Shown one piece after another: positions 16,575 through 25,612 of a DNA stretch of 64,000 nt (positions are counted from its first letter, which is position 1; the number at the start of each line of letters is the position of its first letter). The translations under genes were made by a program, and so were the position numbers. This DNA comes from DAOUCP01 sp034432155 (GTDB taxonomy: Bacteria; Chloroflexota; Anaerolineae; Epilineales; Epilineaceae), in contig DAOUCP010000035.1 of NCBI GenBank assembly GCA_034432155.1, forward strand, positions 97,371 to 161,370. Reading direction: 5' to 3'. The notes below the pieces were generated by a model. That model was given only the letters and a program-made list of their open reading frames with translations, was not told the origin of the DNA and did not search any database.

Positions 16575-19013
16575 ATGCTTGCGCCACGAAGGGGGAGCGC
16601 GAAGGAACGGGAGAGACTCCCGTGGCTGTGGCGCGGAGGCGCGGTGACGCTCGTGGTTGCCGCCTTCTTGGCCCGGTCCTACCGGCTGGATACCCAGAGT
16701 CTCTGGTACGACGAGGGCCTTAGCGTCGCGCTCGCGGGGCGCAGTCTGGTCACCATCGCCCGCAACGCTGCTGCCGACATCCATCCGCCGCTGTACTATG
16801 TCGCGCTGGCCGGGTGGACGCGCTTCGTTGGCTCGAGCGCCTTCGCCGCCCGCTTTCTGTCCGTCGTCGCCGGCACCTGTCTGGTGGCGCTGACCTGCGC
16901 CCTTGGCCGTCGCCTATGGTCCCCTGTCGTAGCTCTGGGCGCGTGCTTGCTGGCCGCCATCTCACCGTACCTGATCTGGTACAGCCAGGAAGCCCGGATG
17001 TACATGCTGGTCGCCACCCTGGGGGCCGCGGCCCTGTGGCTGAGCCTGGATCTCCTGGCCGCTCCGGCGTCCGCGAGCCGAGGGCACGGCAGTCGCTGGT
17101 TGGCCCTCCTCGCCCTAGAGACCGCCAGTTTGTACAGCCACTACCTGGTCGGAGCGAGCGTCGCCGCCGCCCTGAACGTCACGGCGCTGCTCGCGATCCG
17201 AGCCGGGAACTCCGGCCGCCAAGCGGGATGGTGCCGGCCCGAGACCCGGCTTGCCCGTCGGACGCCAAGGGGGTGGCGGCCCGACACGCTGCTCGCCCCA
17301 CGGACGCCAAGGCGGTGGCGCCTCGACACCCTGCTCGCCCCCCAGACGGCGCGCCGGGGGCACATTCGCGCGGCCGCCGACGCGGAGCCATCGGAGGGCG
17401 CTCTTGTGGCTCGGACGGCCTGGCTCCGGCGCTGGCTCGGGGTGCAACTGGCAGCCTTCCTATTGTTCGCGCCTTGGCTGTGGTGGGCCTGGCCGACGCT
17501 GGCCCAGTGGCCAGCCACCAGCTCGCCCTTCGGCATCCGCTATGCCCTGGCCGAAGCCTTGCGGGTGTTCTCCCTCGGCGCGCGACGCCCGGACCAGGCC
17601 GCTGCCTGGACCTGGCTTTGGGCGGCAACCGCGGCCCTGGGACTTGTCAGCCCTGGGCGCCGCGGCCAGCGCCTCGGGCCGTGCCTGGCACTCACCTGGG
17701 CGATCCTGCCGCCCCTGGGCCTGTGGCTGGCGGGGCTCTCGCGGCCAGCCTGGGAGGCCAAGCAACTCATCGCTGGCGCGCTCGGCTTCGAGCTGCTCGC
17801 GGCAGCCGGCGCCGTCCATTTGGCTCGCTTGGCCGGCGGCGGTCTGGGCGTTGGAGCCCCACGGAACCTTGCCGCGGCGCCGGCCGCGCTCGACAGGGCC
17901 CTGCGCTCGGCGGTGGTCGGCGGTGTGCTCCTGGCTGCTCTCGGGTTGCCCCGGCTCGCAAGCCTGCTTGCCACGTGGCACGACCCACGGCTGCAACGGG
18001 ACGACTACCGGGGCATTGCGCAGACGGTGGCGCAATGGGCAGGCCCCGGCGATGCAGTGCTGCTCAATGCACCGACGCAGATTGAGATCTTCGAGTACTA
18101 CGATCGCCGCGCCCATCCCACCTACCCGCTGCCTCGCTCGCGGCCGCCCGACCGAACCGCGACCGAGCTCGAACTGGGCGCCATCGCCAGGCGGCACCGG
18201 GACTTGTTCGCCGTGTTGTGGGCGACCGAGCAGAGCGACCCGGATGGTATCGTGGAGCACTGGCTCAACCGCCAGCGCTACAAGGTCTTCGATCGCTGGT
18301 TCGGCAACGTGCGGTTGGCGCTGTGGGCCGAGGCGCGCCAGCCACTCCGACCTCGGGCGCTCGGCGCGGGCGTCGATTTTGGCGGCCAGCTGTGTCTGCG
18401 CCGGCTGGCACACTCGCCGCTCCGTGTGCCACGGGGCGAGATCCTCACTCTCGACGCGTGGTGGCAGGCGCTTCGCCAACCTGAGGCTGACTACGTCGTC
18501 TTCGTGCAGCTCCTGGATGCCTCGGGGCGTCTGGCCGCGCAGCGGGACATGCCCCCTGGCGGTGGATCGGAACGGACCTCCCGCTGGCTCGCCCACGCGC
18601 CGGCGACGCCGTCAGCCACCGCCGGCGACGCAAGCACATGCGGGCTGGCGACTACCGCCGGCACCCGCGAGGCAGCCGCCGGCGGGAAAGCGACTGCCAC
18701 CGCCGCCCGCGAGGGAACCGCAAGCCCGATCGCGACTGCCACCGCCGCCCGCGAGGCAACGGCCAGTGGAACTGCGACCGCCGTCGCTGTGCATGATGCT
18801 GGGGCCAGCCAGGAGGCGACGGCTGTCACCCGCGGCTGGCACCTGGACCGAATCGGCCTTCGGCTGCCGCCGGACCTGGCACCCGGACGCTACACCCTCA
18901 TCCTGGGGCTTTACCATCCGACCACGCGCCAGCGCCTGGCGCCGGACTCGGCGGCCACCCGGTCGCCCGGTGCGCCGGATGCGCTGACCATCGGCAGCGT
19001 CATCGTGCCATGA
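16575..19013 (+). CDS. GT39/ArnT-like integral membrane glycosyltransferase with two in-frame tandem-repeat insertions
   Basis: An 812-residue GT-C enzyme that would transfer a sugar from a polyprenyl-phosphate donor on the outer face of the membrane. The family hallmarks are at the N-terminus: the acidic loop motif WYDEGLS (Asp46-Glu47) and HPPLYY at 70-75. About ten membrane segments reach residue 470, followed by a soluble beta-rich domain. Two low-complexity stretches interrupt it: three or more 14-residue Arg/Pro-rich units at about 215-265, between membrane segments, and four Ala/Thr-rich 14-residue units at about 692-747, in the soluble domain. It probably lies in the operon with the two upstream DNA-binding candidates (60-bp gap). 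Confidence 0.85.
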   Translation: MLAPRRGSAKERERLPWLWRGGAVTLVVAAFLARSYRLDTQSLWYDEGLSVALAGRSLVTIARNAAADIHPPLYYVALAGWTRFVGSSAFAARFLSVVAGTCLVALTCALGRRLWSPVVALGACLLAAISPYLIWYSQEARMYMLVATLGAAALWLSLDLLAAPASASRGHGSRWLALLALETASLYSHYLVGASVAAALNVTALLAIRAGNSGRQAGWCRPETRLARRTPRGWRPDTLLAPRTPRRWRLDTLLAPQTARRGHIRAAADAEPSEGALVARTAWLRRWLGVQLAAFLLFAPWLWWAWPTLAQWPATSSPFGIRYALAEALRVFSLGARRPDQAAAWTWLWAATAALGLVSPGRRGQRLGPCLALTWAILPPLGLWLAGLSRPAWEAKQLIAGALGFELLAAAGAVHLARLAGGGLGVGAPRNLAAAPAALDRALRSAVVGGVLLAALGLPRLASLLATWHDPRLQRDDYRGIAQTVAQWAGPGDAVLLNAPTQIEIFEYYDRRAHPTYPLPRSRPPDRTATELELGAIARRHRDLFAVLWATEQSDPDGIVEHWLNRQRYKVFDRWFGNVRLALWAEARQPLRPRALGAGVDFGGQLCLRRLAHSPLRVPRGEILTLDAWWQALRQPEADYVVFVQLLDASGRLAAQRDMPPGGGSERTSRWLAHAPATPSATAGDASTCGLATTAGTREAAAGGKATATAAREGTASPIATATAAREATASGTATAVAVHDAGASQEATAVTRGWHLDRIGLRLPPDLAPGRYTLILGLYHPTTRQRLAPDSAATRSPGAPDALTIGSVIVP
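17217..17342. repeat. In-frame 42-bp tandem repeat (3 units) in the GT39 gene
   Basis: Units at 17217-17258, 17259-17300 and 17301-17342 encode 14-residue repeats such as RTPRGWRPDTLLAP and RTPRRWRLDTLLAP. A degenerate fourth unit continues to about 17372. The encoded segment is strongly basic and falls between predicted membrane helices. Confidence 0.9.
18648..18815. repeat. In-frame 42-bp tandem repeat (4 units) in the GT39 gene
   Basis: Four 42-bp units (18648, 18690, 18732, 18774) encode 14-residue Ala/Thr-rich repeats such as ATATAAREGTASPI and ATATAAREATASGT. The array lies in the C-terminal soluble domain. It is unrelated in sequence to the other 42-bp array in the same gene. Confidence 0.9.
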
Positions 19014-19047
19014 GCGCCCAGTCTGGCAGGGCTGCCGGGCACCGACG

Positions 19048-19076
19048 TTGCGCCCCTCGGCAGCGGCTGCCATAAT
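19048..19076 (+). promoter_or_regulatory. Promoter of yhhQ-queF (TTGCGC-N17-CATAAT)
   Basis: TTGCGC at 19048-19053 and CATAAT at 19071-19076 are 17 bp apart and 23 bp before the ATG of yhhQ. The predicted leader is under 20 nt, too short for a preQ1 riboswitch. The palindrome TTGGCCAA (19080-19087) covers the expected start site. Confidence 0.65.
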
Positions 19077-19099
19077 CGCTTGGCCAAACAGGACACCTC

Positions 19100-19849
19100 A
19101 TGGCCAATCGCGACAAGCTCCCCACCGCCGGTGCGGCGCGGCCATACCGGTTCTTGAGCACCATCACCGCCTTGTTCGTCACGGCCTTGATCACGGCCAA
19201 CATCCTGGCGGTCAAGCCGGTTGAGCTCGGCAAGCTCGTGTTCCCGGCGGCTGTCGTCATCTTTCCTTTGAGCTATCTCTTTGGCGATGTCCTTACCGAG
19301 GTCTACGGCTACGCCCGCGCCCGCGAGGTTATCTGGACGGGCTTCGCCTGCAACCTAATCGCCGTGCTGGCGATTGCCATCGCCGGCGCGCTGCCGGCGG
19401 CGACCTTCTGGTCCGAAGGGCAGAATGCCTACCGTCTCATCCTTGGCGCCACGCCCCGTATCTTGGCGGCATCCTTCGCCGCTTACCTCGTCGGGGAGTT
19501 CCTGAACGCCTATGTGTTGGCTCGGCTCAAGGTAATCACCGGTGGCCGCTGGCTGTGGAGCCGGACCATCGCAAGCACTCTTCTCGGCCAGCTTGGCGAC
19601 TCCGCGGTCTTCATCACCGCTGCCTTCGGCGGGGTCTGGCCAACCGACCGGCTAGGCGGGGCGGTTATCACCCAGTGGCTTCTCAAGAGCGGCTACGAAG
19701 CCCTCGCCACGCCGCTCACATACGCGGTGGTGAACTTTCTCAAGCGGCAGGAAGTCGAGGACTACTTCGACCGCCACACCGACTTCAGCCCCCTCCGGCT
19801 GCGTCGGCTGAGCCGTGCCTCCCGGCCCGAGAAAGGAGTCCCGCCATGA
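19100..19849 (+). CDS. yhhQ: Queuosine precursor transporter (YhhQ/QPT family)
   Basis: A 249-residue membrane protein that imports 7-deazaguanine precursors (preQ0/preQ1) for queuosine. About six hydrophobic segments are visible. The family pattern includes TANILAVKPVEL, FPLSYLFGDVLTEVYGYA near residue 55, and SRTIASTLLGQLGDSAVF with a conserved Gln/Asp in the membrane. The C-terminal EVEDYFDR is also typical. It overlaps the next gene, queF, by 4 bp (ATGA at 19846-19849), so uptake of precursor and its reduction are coupled in one operon. This pairing supports both assignments. Confidence 0.92.
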   Translation: MANRDKLPTAGAARPYRFLSTITALFVTALITANILAVKPVELGKLVFPAAVVIFPLSYLFGDVLTEVYGYARAREVIWTGFACNLIAVLAIAIAGALPAATFWSEGQNAYRLILGATPRILAASFAAYLVGEFLNAYVLARLKVITGGRWLWSRTIASTLLGQLGDSAVFITAAFGGVWPTDRLGGAVITQWLLKSGYEALATPLTYAVVNFLKRQEVEDYFDRHTDFSPLRLRRLSRASRPEKGVPP

Positions 19850-20799
19850 ACCAGGGCACAACACCCTCACGGAAGCGAATGGGCGTTCCATCGCCTGAGC
19901 AGCGCTCGCGGCCCGAGGGGCCCCCGCGAGCCATCCGCGCCATGGCAGGTACGAAGGACCGGCGCTCCAGTCCGCCCGCCGGGGCGGGCAGACCCGAACG
20001 GAGAAGCAGCAAGGACCGACGCTCCGGTCCGCCCGCCGGTGCGGGCAGACCCGAACGGAGAAGCAGCAAGGACCGACGCTCGGGTCCGCCCGCCGGGGCG
20101 GGAAGACTCGCACGCGGAGGCGGCAAGGAGCGCCGGTCGGGCCCGCCAGTCGGCACGGGCAAGCCCCGACGAGCGCCTCAGGAACGCACCGGCGCTGGGT
20201 CCGTCCGCCAGCCGCCGCCGCAGCGCGCCCCACGACGCGGCCCGGCATCGCGATCCGAGGGCCAAGCCGACTTCCCAAGACCCGGCCACCGGCGGTCATC
20301 CCCGGCAGCCGGGTCGCAGCGGTCGCGCTGGCAAGCTTCCCCCGCTCCGACCGCCGAAGCGTCGCCAAGCGCGGAGCCAGGCGCACCGCCCACTGCGCCG
20401 GCGCGTGAGGACCTTCTTTCCGGTCTTACCCTGTTGGGATCGCCCACCACGGGCCCGACGCGGCAGCTGGAGACCTTCGCCAACCTCCACCCCGAACGGC
20501 CGTATGTCGTCACCCTGAGCTGTCCGGAGTTCACTTGTCTATGCCCGGCCACCGGTCAGCCTGACTTCGCGCGACTGACCATTCGCTACGTGCCCAACGA
20601 GCGCATCCTGGAGAGCAAGTCCTTGCGCCTCTACCTTTGGTCATTCCGCAACGAAGGCCACTTTCACGAGCACGTCACCAACCGCATCTTGGACGACCTC
20701 GTGGCCGCCCTCGCGCCCCGATCGTGCGAGGTCATCGGGCGCTTCCATGTCCGCGGCGGCATCGCCATCACCGTGGAAGCCCGCTACCCAAGCCCGTAG
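19846..20799 (+). CDS. queF: 7-cyano-7-deazaguanine reductase QueF with a long repetitive N-terminal extension
   Basis: QueF reduces preQ0 to preQ1 with NADPH in queuosine synthesis. The last ~130 residues are a standard unimodular QueF. LTLLGSPTTGPTRQLETF leads to the active-site Cys region PEFTCLCPATGQPDF, then the binding motif ESKSLRLYLWSFRNEGHFHE. The encoded protein is 317 residues, about twice the family length. The first ~185 residues are a low-complexity, Arg/Pro/Gly-rich extension containing four 19-residue repeats. The ATG at 19846 overlaps the yhhQ stop. An internal start nearer the enzyme domain cannot be excluded, but no good ATG or ribosome-binding site is seen there. Confidence 0.9.
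   Translation: MNQGTTPSRKRMGVPSPEQRSRPEGPPRAIRAMAGTKDRRSSPPAGAGRPERRSSKDRRSGPPAGAGRPERRSSKDRRSGPPAGAGRLARGGGKERRSGPPVGTGKPRRAPQERTGAGSVRQPPPQRAPRRGPASRSEGQADFPRPGHRRSSPAAGSQRSRWQASPAPTAEASPSAEPGAPPTAPAREDLLSGLTLLGSPTTGPTRQLETFANLHPERPYVVTLSCPEFTCLCPATGQPDFARLTIRYVPNERILESKSLRLYLWSFRNEGHFHEHVTNRILDDLVAALAPRSCEVIGRFHVRGGIAITVEARYPSP
19954..20181. repeat. In-frame 57-bp tandem repeat (4 units) in queF
   Basis: Units begin at 19954, 20011, 20068 and 20125. The first two differ at very few positions; the fourth is more diverged. They encode about KDRRSGPPAGAGRPERRSS. Near-identity at the DNA level suggests recent expansion. Confidence 0.92.
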
Positions 20800-20835
20800 C
20801 CAGGGCGCCTGCCGCAGGGGATCCCGGCGTGGCCG

Positions 20836-20944
20836 CGCCCTGCGGCCGTCCGCCGCATTTGAGGTTCCCTTGTCAGCGCTCACTCGCCCTCTGCCACCAC
20901 CGACACTGCCTGGCCCGCGCTCTCTCGCCCTGCGGCCGTCCGCC
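20836..20944. repeat. 19-bp direct repeat between queF and guaA
   Basis: The same 19 bases, beginning CGCCCTGCGG, occur at 20836-20854 and 20926-20944, 90 bp apart, in the gap between the convergent queF and guaA genes. No gene or clear terminator is visible in this gap. Confidence 0.7.
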
Positions 20945-20947
20945 GGC

Positions 20948-22792
20948 CTACTCCCACTCGATGGTGCCCGGCGGCTTGGTGGTAACATCCAGTGCCAGCC
21001 CGCTCACCCCCGGCAGGGTTAAGAGATCGCGCCGCAGCTCGGCGAGCAGGGCGTCGGGCAGCCGAGCCGGTGCAGCGGTCATGGCGCGCTCCGAAAGCAC
21101 CGGCCGGACGACCACCAGCTCAGTGCCCTGGCCATCGAGCGACAGGGGAACGAGCAGCGTCGGGCACTGCCAGATCGAGTCGTAGACGCCATGGCGACGC
21201 AATCCCGCATGGACGATGGCGTCCGCTTCGCGCAGCAGGTCCAGCCGCTCGCGGGTCACAGTGGCCGCGCGCGGCTCGGCGTGCCGCGGAGCGGCCAGGC
21301 CTAGATTCCACAGCGCCCGGTTGACGCCCGGCACCTCGCGGAAGATGCGCCCGGCGAGGCGGAGAAGATCGTCCCAGGGCAGGTTGCCGGTGAGCAGCAC
21401 CGGATGTTCATAGCTCCGCAGGTCGGCCTTGACGCCGACCGAGCGGATGGGCAGCGCCAGCGCCTCCACACCGACCTCGACTGCCAGGCGCGCCAATGCC
21501 GGCTCCAGTTCCGCAAAGCCGTGCCGATCGGGCTCGCCGGACGAGCAGAGCAGCCTCACCGCGAGGCCAGGACCTGGAAATGGGTGGCGCCAGACGGCCG
21601 CACGCGGCATCCCGATCCTCTCACCCAGTTCCCGAACCTCTACCTTGTACAGGTCGGCCAGGGGCTCCACCACCCGGCCAGCGGCGATCATTTCGGCGAC
21701 GATGGGCACGCGGTTGTGATGGGTCTTGATGACATCGGCTCGCGCGGTGCCGCCCGTCTCGATGGTGTCCGGATAGATGGTTCCCTGGCCGAGCAGGAAG
21801 TGCTCGATCCCCAGCCTGCGCGCCTCGCGCTCGAACACGGCGATGAACGTCTCGCCGATGCGGCGCCGCTTCTCCTCGGGCTCGACAACGCCCGCGAGAG
21901 CCGACAGAAACTCCGCGCTGGCATCGACGAAGACGAGGTGCCGGTCCAACCCCAGCTCCGATAGCATCGCGAGGACCTCGCGACTCTCATTCTTGCGCAA
22001 AAGGCCGTTGTCGATGTGCAGGAGCTGCAGGCGGTCAGGCCCCAGCGCTCGGCTCAGCAACATCGCCGCCACCGTCGAGTCCACCCCGCCTGAGACCAAC
22101 AGGAACACGCTTTGCTCGCCGACTTGCGCTCGCACGCGCTCCACCGCCTCCTCGAGGTAGCGCTCCAGGGTCCAAGTGGGTCGACAGCCGCAAATGCGCA
22201 ACACGAAGTTGCCCAGCATCTCGGCGCCATGAACGGTGTCGTCCACCTCGGGATGGAACTGAAAGCCATAGCGACGCAGCCCGTCGTGGGCAATCGCCGC
22301 ATTCCGCTGCTTGGGGCTCGCGTTCTCGCCTAGCGTGGTGTAGCCAATCTCGCGAAACCCCGGGCCCAGCTCGGTGACCGAGTCATAGTGGCTCATCCAG
22401 ACCGTCTCGACCGGGCCCAAGCCCTCGAAGAGTGGATGGGGGGTCACATGCAAGTCGGCGGGCCCCCACTCGCGGCCCCCGTGCACTACCCGGCCGCCAT
22501 AGTGCTTGGCGATCTCCTGGTGGCCGAAGCAAAGCCCTAGGATCGGCACCGGCAATTCGTAGATCGCCTTGTTGTATCCGGCATCCTCATCAAATGCCGA
22601 AAGGCTCGGACTGCCAGAGAGCACAATGCCGCGATAGCCGACAAAGGTTTGCAAGGGGGCTTCGGGTTGCTGAATCTCGGCTAGGACATGAAGCCGTCGG
22701 ATCTGGGTGGCGATCAGGTGGGCATACTGGCCGCCAAAATCGACGACGGCGATCCTGTCGTGACGGCTGTCGCGCCTGCGACCCTGGGACAT
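20948..22792 (-). CDS. guaA: GMP synthase (glutamine-hydrolysing)
   Basis: GuaA converts XMP to GMP with ATP and glutamine. The class I amidotransferase domain has nucleophile Cys88 (LGLCFGHQ) with His180 and Glu182 (FQFHPEV). The ATP-pyrophosphatase domain has the PP-loop SGGVDS at 234-239. The C-terminal dimerisation domain ends in TTKPPGTIEWE. At 614 residues it is longer than the usual ~520-residue bacterial enzyme. A segment with DSIWQCPTLLVPLSLDGQG recalls the longer eukaryote-like form. The ATG at 22792 was chosen because the likely promoter places transcription start near 22811, downstream of the ATGs at 22846 and 22828. It converges with queF. Confidence 0.95.
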   Translation of the reverse strand: MSQGRRRDSRHDRIAVVDFGGQYAHLIATQIRRLHVLAEIQQPEAPLQTFVGYRGIVLSGSPSLSAFDEDAGYNKAIYELPVPILGLCFGHQEIAKHYGGRVVHGGREWGPADLHVTPHPLFEGLGPVETVWMSHYDSVTELGPGFREIGYTTLGENASPKQRNAAIAHDGLRRYGFQFHPEVDDTVHGAEMLGNFVLRICGCRPTWTLERYLEEAVERVRAQVGEQSVFLLVSGGVDSTVAAMLLSRALGPDRLQLLHIDNGLLRKNESREVLAMLSELGLDRHLVFVDASAEFLSALAGVVEPEEKRRRIGETFIAVFEREARRLGIEHFLLGQGTIYPDTIETGGTARADVIKTHHNRVPIVAEMIAAGRVVEPLADLYKVEVRELGERIGMPRAAVWRHPFPGPGLAVRLLCSSGEPDRHGFAELEPALARLAVEVGVEALALPIRSVGVKADLRSYEHPVLLTGNLPWDDLLRLAGRIFREVPGVNRALWNLGLAAPRHAEPRAATVTRERLDLLREADAIVHAGLRRHGVYDSIWQCPTLLVPLSLDGQGTELVVVRPVLSERAMTAAPARLPDALLAELRRDLLTLPGVSGLALDVTTKPPGTIEWE

Positions 22793-22817
22793 GCCCCCGC
22801 CCTCAACCTCCTTGGAC

Positions 22818-22846
22818 AGTATGCGCATTTCGCTGCGGCCCGCCAA
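22818..22846 (-). promoter_or_regulatory. Promoter of guaA (TTGGCG-N17-CATACT, minus strand)
   Basis: On the minus strand TTGGCG (22846-22841) and CATACT (22823-22818) are 17 bp apart. The predicted start near 22811 gives a leader of about 20 nt. An AAGGAGG (22814-22808) would be partly upstream of that start. Confidence 0.55.
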
Positions 22847-22999
22847 GGAGCAAGCGCCAGGGCAGCTCTGCTCTGGCGCGCCCGCCCACGCTTCCCGGCT
22901 GCACCGTCCGCCGGCCGTCCCTGGGCGCGTCCCTGCCAGCTGCAGCCATCCCCGCGCTCCCGCGTGTCACCGGCACACCCCAATGCGCCTCGCGCTGGC

Positions 23000-25612
23000 T
23001 CACCACACTGCCACCTCGCCGAGGATCACCGCCCTCGTTGCCGGTTTGGCGCCGGGACCGCGCACCGGCCACCGTTCGCCAGTCTGTGCCTCGTACACCC
23101 CGATCTCCACCGTGTAGGCACCCGGCGGCGCCGAATCGGGCACCCGCAACAGGTGTCGATCGAAGACAACGGCTCCCGCAGGCCTCCCTCCTTCCTGCCA
23201 GGGCCACCGTCCCCCGGAGGGTGGCCCATCCTGGCCCGCCCACAGGAGGCTGCCCTCGGGCCCGTGGGGCGGCCCCAATAGATGGGCAAACACCAGCGGC
23301 GATCCGGCGGGAGACATTGCCCGCCCAGGCAATGTCCAGCACAGATCGACAACCACGGCTCCGCCCGCACGCACCCGGTGCGGCACGATCCGCCCGGAGT
23401 GCAGCACCATCGGGCCGACGTGTACCGCCTCGCCAGCTCGCGCGCCACTGCACGGCGGTCCCGACAAGGCTGGGTTTTCGCGCACCGCCACTTCGCCACT
23501 GGCCGCACATTCGGGCTGGCCCCTCGCCGTGAGGGCCTCGACGGTGGCCCGCCAGTGCAAGCGCCCGCCCGGCAACCGGTCGTCGACGCTGAGTTGAAGC
23601 GGCAAGCGCAGCCAAGCCGGCGCGCTCGGCAGGGGACCATTCGCCGCATCGCCGGCCATTACTTCGGACACCGCCAGTACCGACTGGCCGACGGGGACGG
23701 TCATGGCCGCTGGGGAGGCGAAGAGCTCGAGACGCGCCACGTCACCCTTGCGCAGCCCCGAGGCAAAGACGCTAACGTACAGCGTGTCCCCGGGCCGAGC
23801 AGCACGGCTGGCGAAGCCCACCAGGGGCGCCATGCGAGGCCCGGACCTCGTCCTTGGGGCGGCCTCCTGTAACCTCGATCGCTCCGTTTCGGCATGCGCA
23901 GTGCTGGCGATCATCGTGCCGGGAAAGCGACTTGACAGTCCGGTGGTGAGAGGTCGAAGGCCGTCGGAGGCATAGAGGTGCAGGGCATCGGCGCCGTAGC
24001 CCTCGCTCAACACCCGCGGCAGCCGGCGCGTCAGCCAGGCCTCGACTTCGCGCCCGGGATCCTGTAGTTCGCGTCCCCACTCCACGAGCCAGACCCTGCG
24101 ATGCTCCCGCGCCAATCGAGCTAGTTCGTTTTGCCACGCCGTCTCGCCGAGCATGTCGCTGCCCCGGCTGGGGAACTCGACCACCATCGGCCGATCGGCC
24201 CAGGCGGGCGGTGACTCGGCCGGTAGCTCGAACGAAGGCCGGTTCCAGGGTTGCACCCACGCCCGATCGTAGTAGTAGCGAAAGAGCGGATAGCGGTTGC
24301 CGCTCACCAGGAGGACCACGTCGTCCGGTCTGGCCTGACTCCAGATGGCCAGCACCATGGCGTAGGGATCGGCCTGCAGCCGTCGCGCGGTGTAATGACT
24401 TGGCAGACTGACAAGCCCCGGGCCAAACAGGCACAGCGCAGCGGCAAGCCCTACTGGCCGGTGGGCTCGCACCAGCCGAGCCAGACCCCATGCCAGAAGC
24501 GCATAGACGGGCACGAGGAAGGGCACAAAGTAGCGCGCTTCGACGCGGGGGGTGTAGAACACCGATCGAGGCTGGGCGACGCCCCAGATGACGAGGGGCG
24601 CCAGAACGAGGAGGCCTCCCGCGAGCAGGAAGGCCCCAGGCGGTCCGGCCGGTGCCGCGGTGGCTGGGCCTACCTTGCCCATGGGGGCAGATCGCCTTAG
24701 CAAGGGATAGGCCAGGGCCGCAATCGCCGCGCTGCCACCCAACCAGAAGACCGCCGTCGCTGCGCGGCAATCGTTTAGCTCCGTCGATCGCCCGGTCGCC
24801 AGGAGTGTCAACCATAGCTGGGCGACGAAGCCCAGCCTGGGCGCCGGCTCCGGCAGGCGCCAGCTGGCCATCCGCGGCACGGCATAGGCAAGCCAGGGCG
24901 CGAAGGCCAACGCCAAACCCGCCAGGCCCGTCAGCCAGGCAACGAACCACTGCCGGGAGGTGCGCCGGCGGAGCAGGACGAGCCACGTCGCAGCGGCAAG
25001 CCAGGTCACCATCAGGGCCGCCAGGTAGACGCTATACAGCGCCGCCAGCGATCCCGCGACTGCCGCCAGCCATCCCCCGTTCCAGGGCCTTCCCGCCCTG
25101 CGCTGCGCAGCCGAGAGCCAGCAGATAGCGCCATAGGTCGCCCAGGCAATCGCCAAGGCGGCCAGCATGTACATTCGCAGCTCCATGGACCACCACACGG
25201 CAAACCGGGAGGTGGCAACCAGTGCCAGGGCGAATCCTCCGGCCAGCCGACCACCAAGGCGTCTTGCGAGGGCCCAGGCCATCACCGCGCTCAGCACACC
25301 CGCGATGACGCTTAGGTAGCGCAAGGCGAATTCCGTCTCTCCGACCAGTCGCTGCCAGGGCCAAAGCGCCCAGAAGAACAGGGGAGGATGGACGTCGCTT
25401 GCCGTCCAGGCGGTCATCTCGCTCCAGGGCTTGCGGACCGCCCAGACGGCCAAGGCCTCGTCCCACCAGACGTTGGCGTCGCCCAGGCGAACCAGGCGCA
25501 CGAGGAACGCCAGCCCGACAAGGAGCAGAGGCAGCCACCGCCCCTCGGTTCGCGCCGCGCCCACGGCAACCGTCAGTCCGCCCTGGCGGTCCGTGGCCGT
25601 CGCCGCAGCCAT
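23000..25612 (-). CDS. GT39/ArnT-like integral membrane glycosyltransferase with a large C-terminal domain
   Basis: A GT-C glycosyltransferase of 870 residues. The first extracytoplasmic loop has WWDEALAVW (Asp51-Glu52) and HPPLFFW at 75-81, the hallmarks of polyprenyl-phosphate-sugar-dependent enzymes. About ten membrane segments follow to about residue 450. The C-terminal half is a soluble, beta-rich extracytoplasmic domain, as in the other GT39 gene of this window. The ATG at 25612 (GGGCTAGG upstream) overlaps the preceding gene by 40 bp; a GTG at 25564 just after that gene's stop is the alternative. It is the second gene of a two-gene operon with a membrane-anchored glycoside hydrolase. 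Confidence 0.85.
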   Translation of the reverse strand: MAAATATDRQGGLTVAVGAARTEGRWLPLLLVGLAFLVRLVRLGDANVWWDEALAVWAVRKPWSEMTAWTASDVHPPLFFWALWPWQRLVGETEFALRYLSVIAGVLSAVMAWALARRLGGRLAGGFALALVATSRFAVWWSMELRMYMLAALAIAWATYGAICWLSAAQRRAGRPWNGGWLAAVAGSLAALYSVYLAALMVTWLAAATWLVLLRRRTSRQWFVAWLTGLAGLALAFAPWLAYAVPRMASWRLPEPAPRLGFVAQLWLTLLATGRSTELNDCRAATAVFWLGGSAAIAALAYPLLRRSAPMGKVGPATAAPAGPPGAFLLAGGLLVLAPLVIWGVAQPRSVFYTPRVEARYFVPFLVPVYALLAWGLARLVRAHRPVGLAAALCLFGPGLVSLPSHYTARRLQADPYAMVLAIWSQARPDDVVLLVSGNRYPLFRYYYDRAWVQPWNRPSFELPAESPPAWADRPMVVEFPSRGSDMLGETAWQNELARLAREHRRVWLVEWGRELQDPGREVEAWLTRRLPRVLSEGYGADALHLYASDGLRPLTTGLSSRFPGTMIASTAHAETERSRLQEAAPRTRSGPRMAPLVGFASRAARPGDTLYVSVFASGLRKGDVARLELFASPAAMTVPVGQSVLAVSEVMAGDAANGPLPSAPAWLRLPLQLSVDDRLPGGRLHWRATVEALTARGQPECAASGEVAVRENPALSGPPCSGARAGEAVHVGPMVLHSGRIVPHRVRAGGAVVVDLCWTLPGRAMSPAGSPLVFAHLLGPPHGPEGSLLWAGQDGPPSGGRWPWQEGGRPAGAVVFDRHLLRVPDSAPPGAYTVEIGVYEAQTGERWPVRGPGAKPATRAVILGEVAVW

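Noticed and set aside
19077..19099. preQ1 riboswitch in front of yhhQ-queF
   Set aside because: The predicted leader is under 20 nt, too short for the aptamer.
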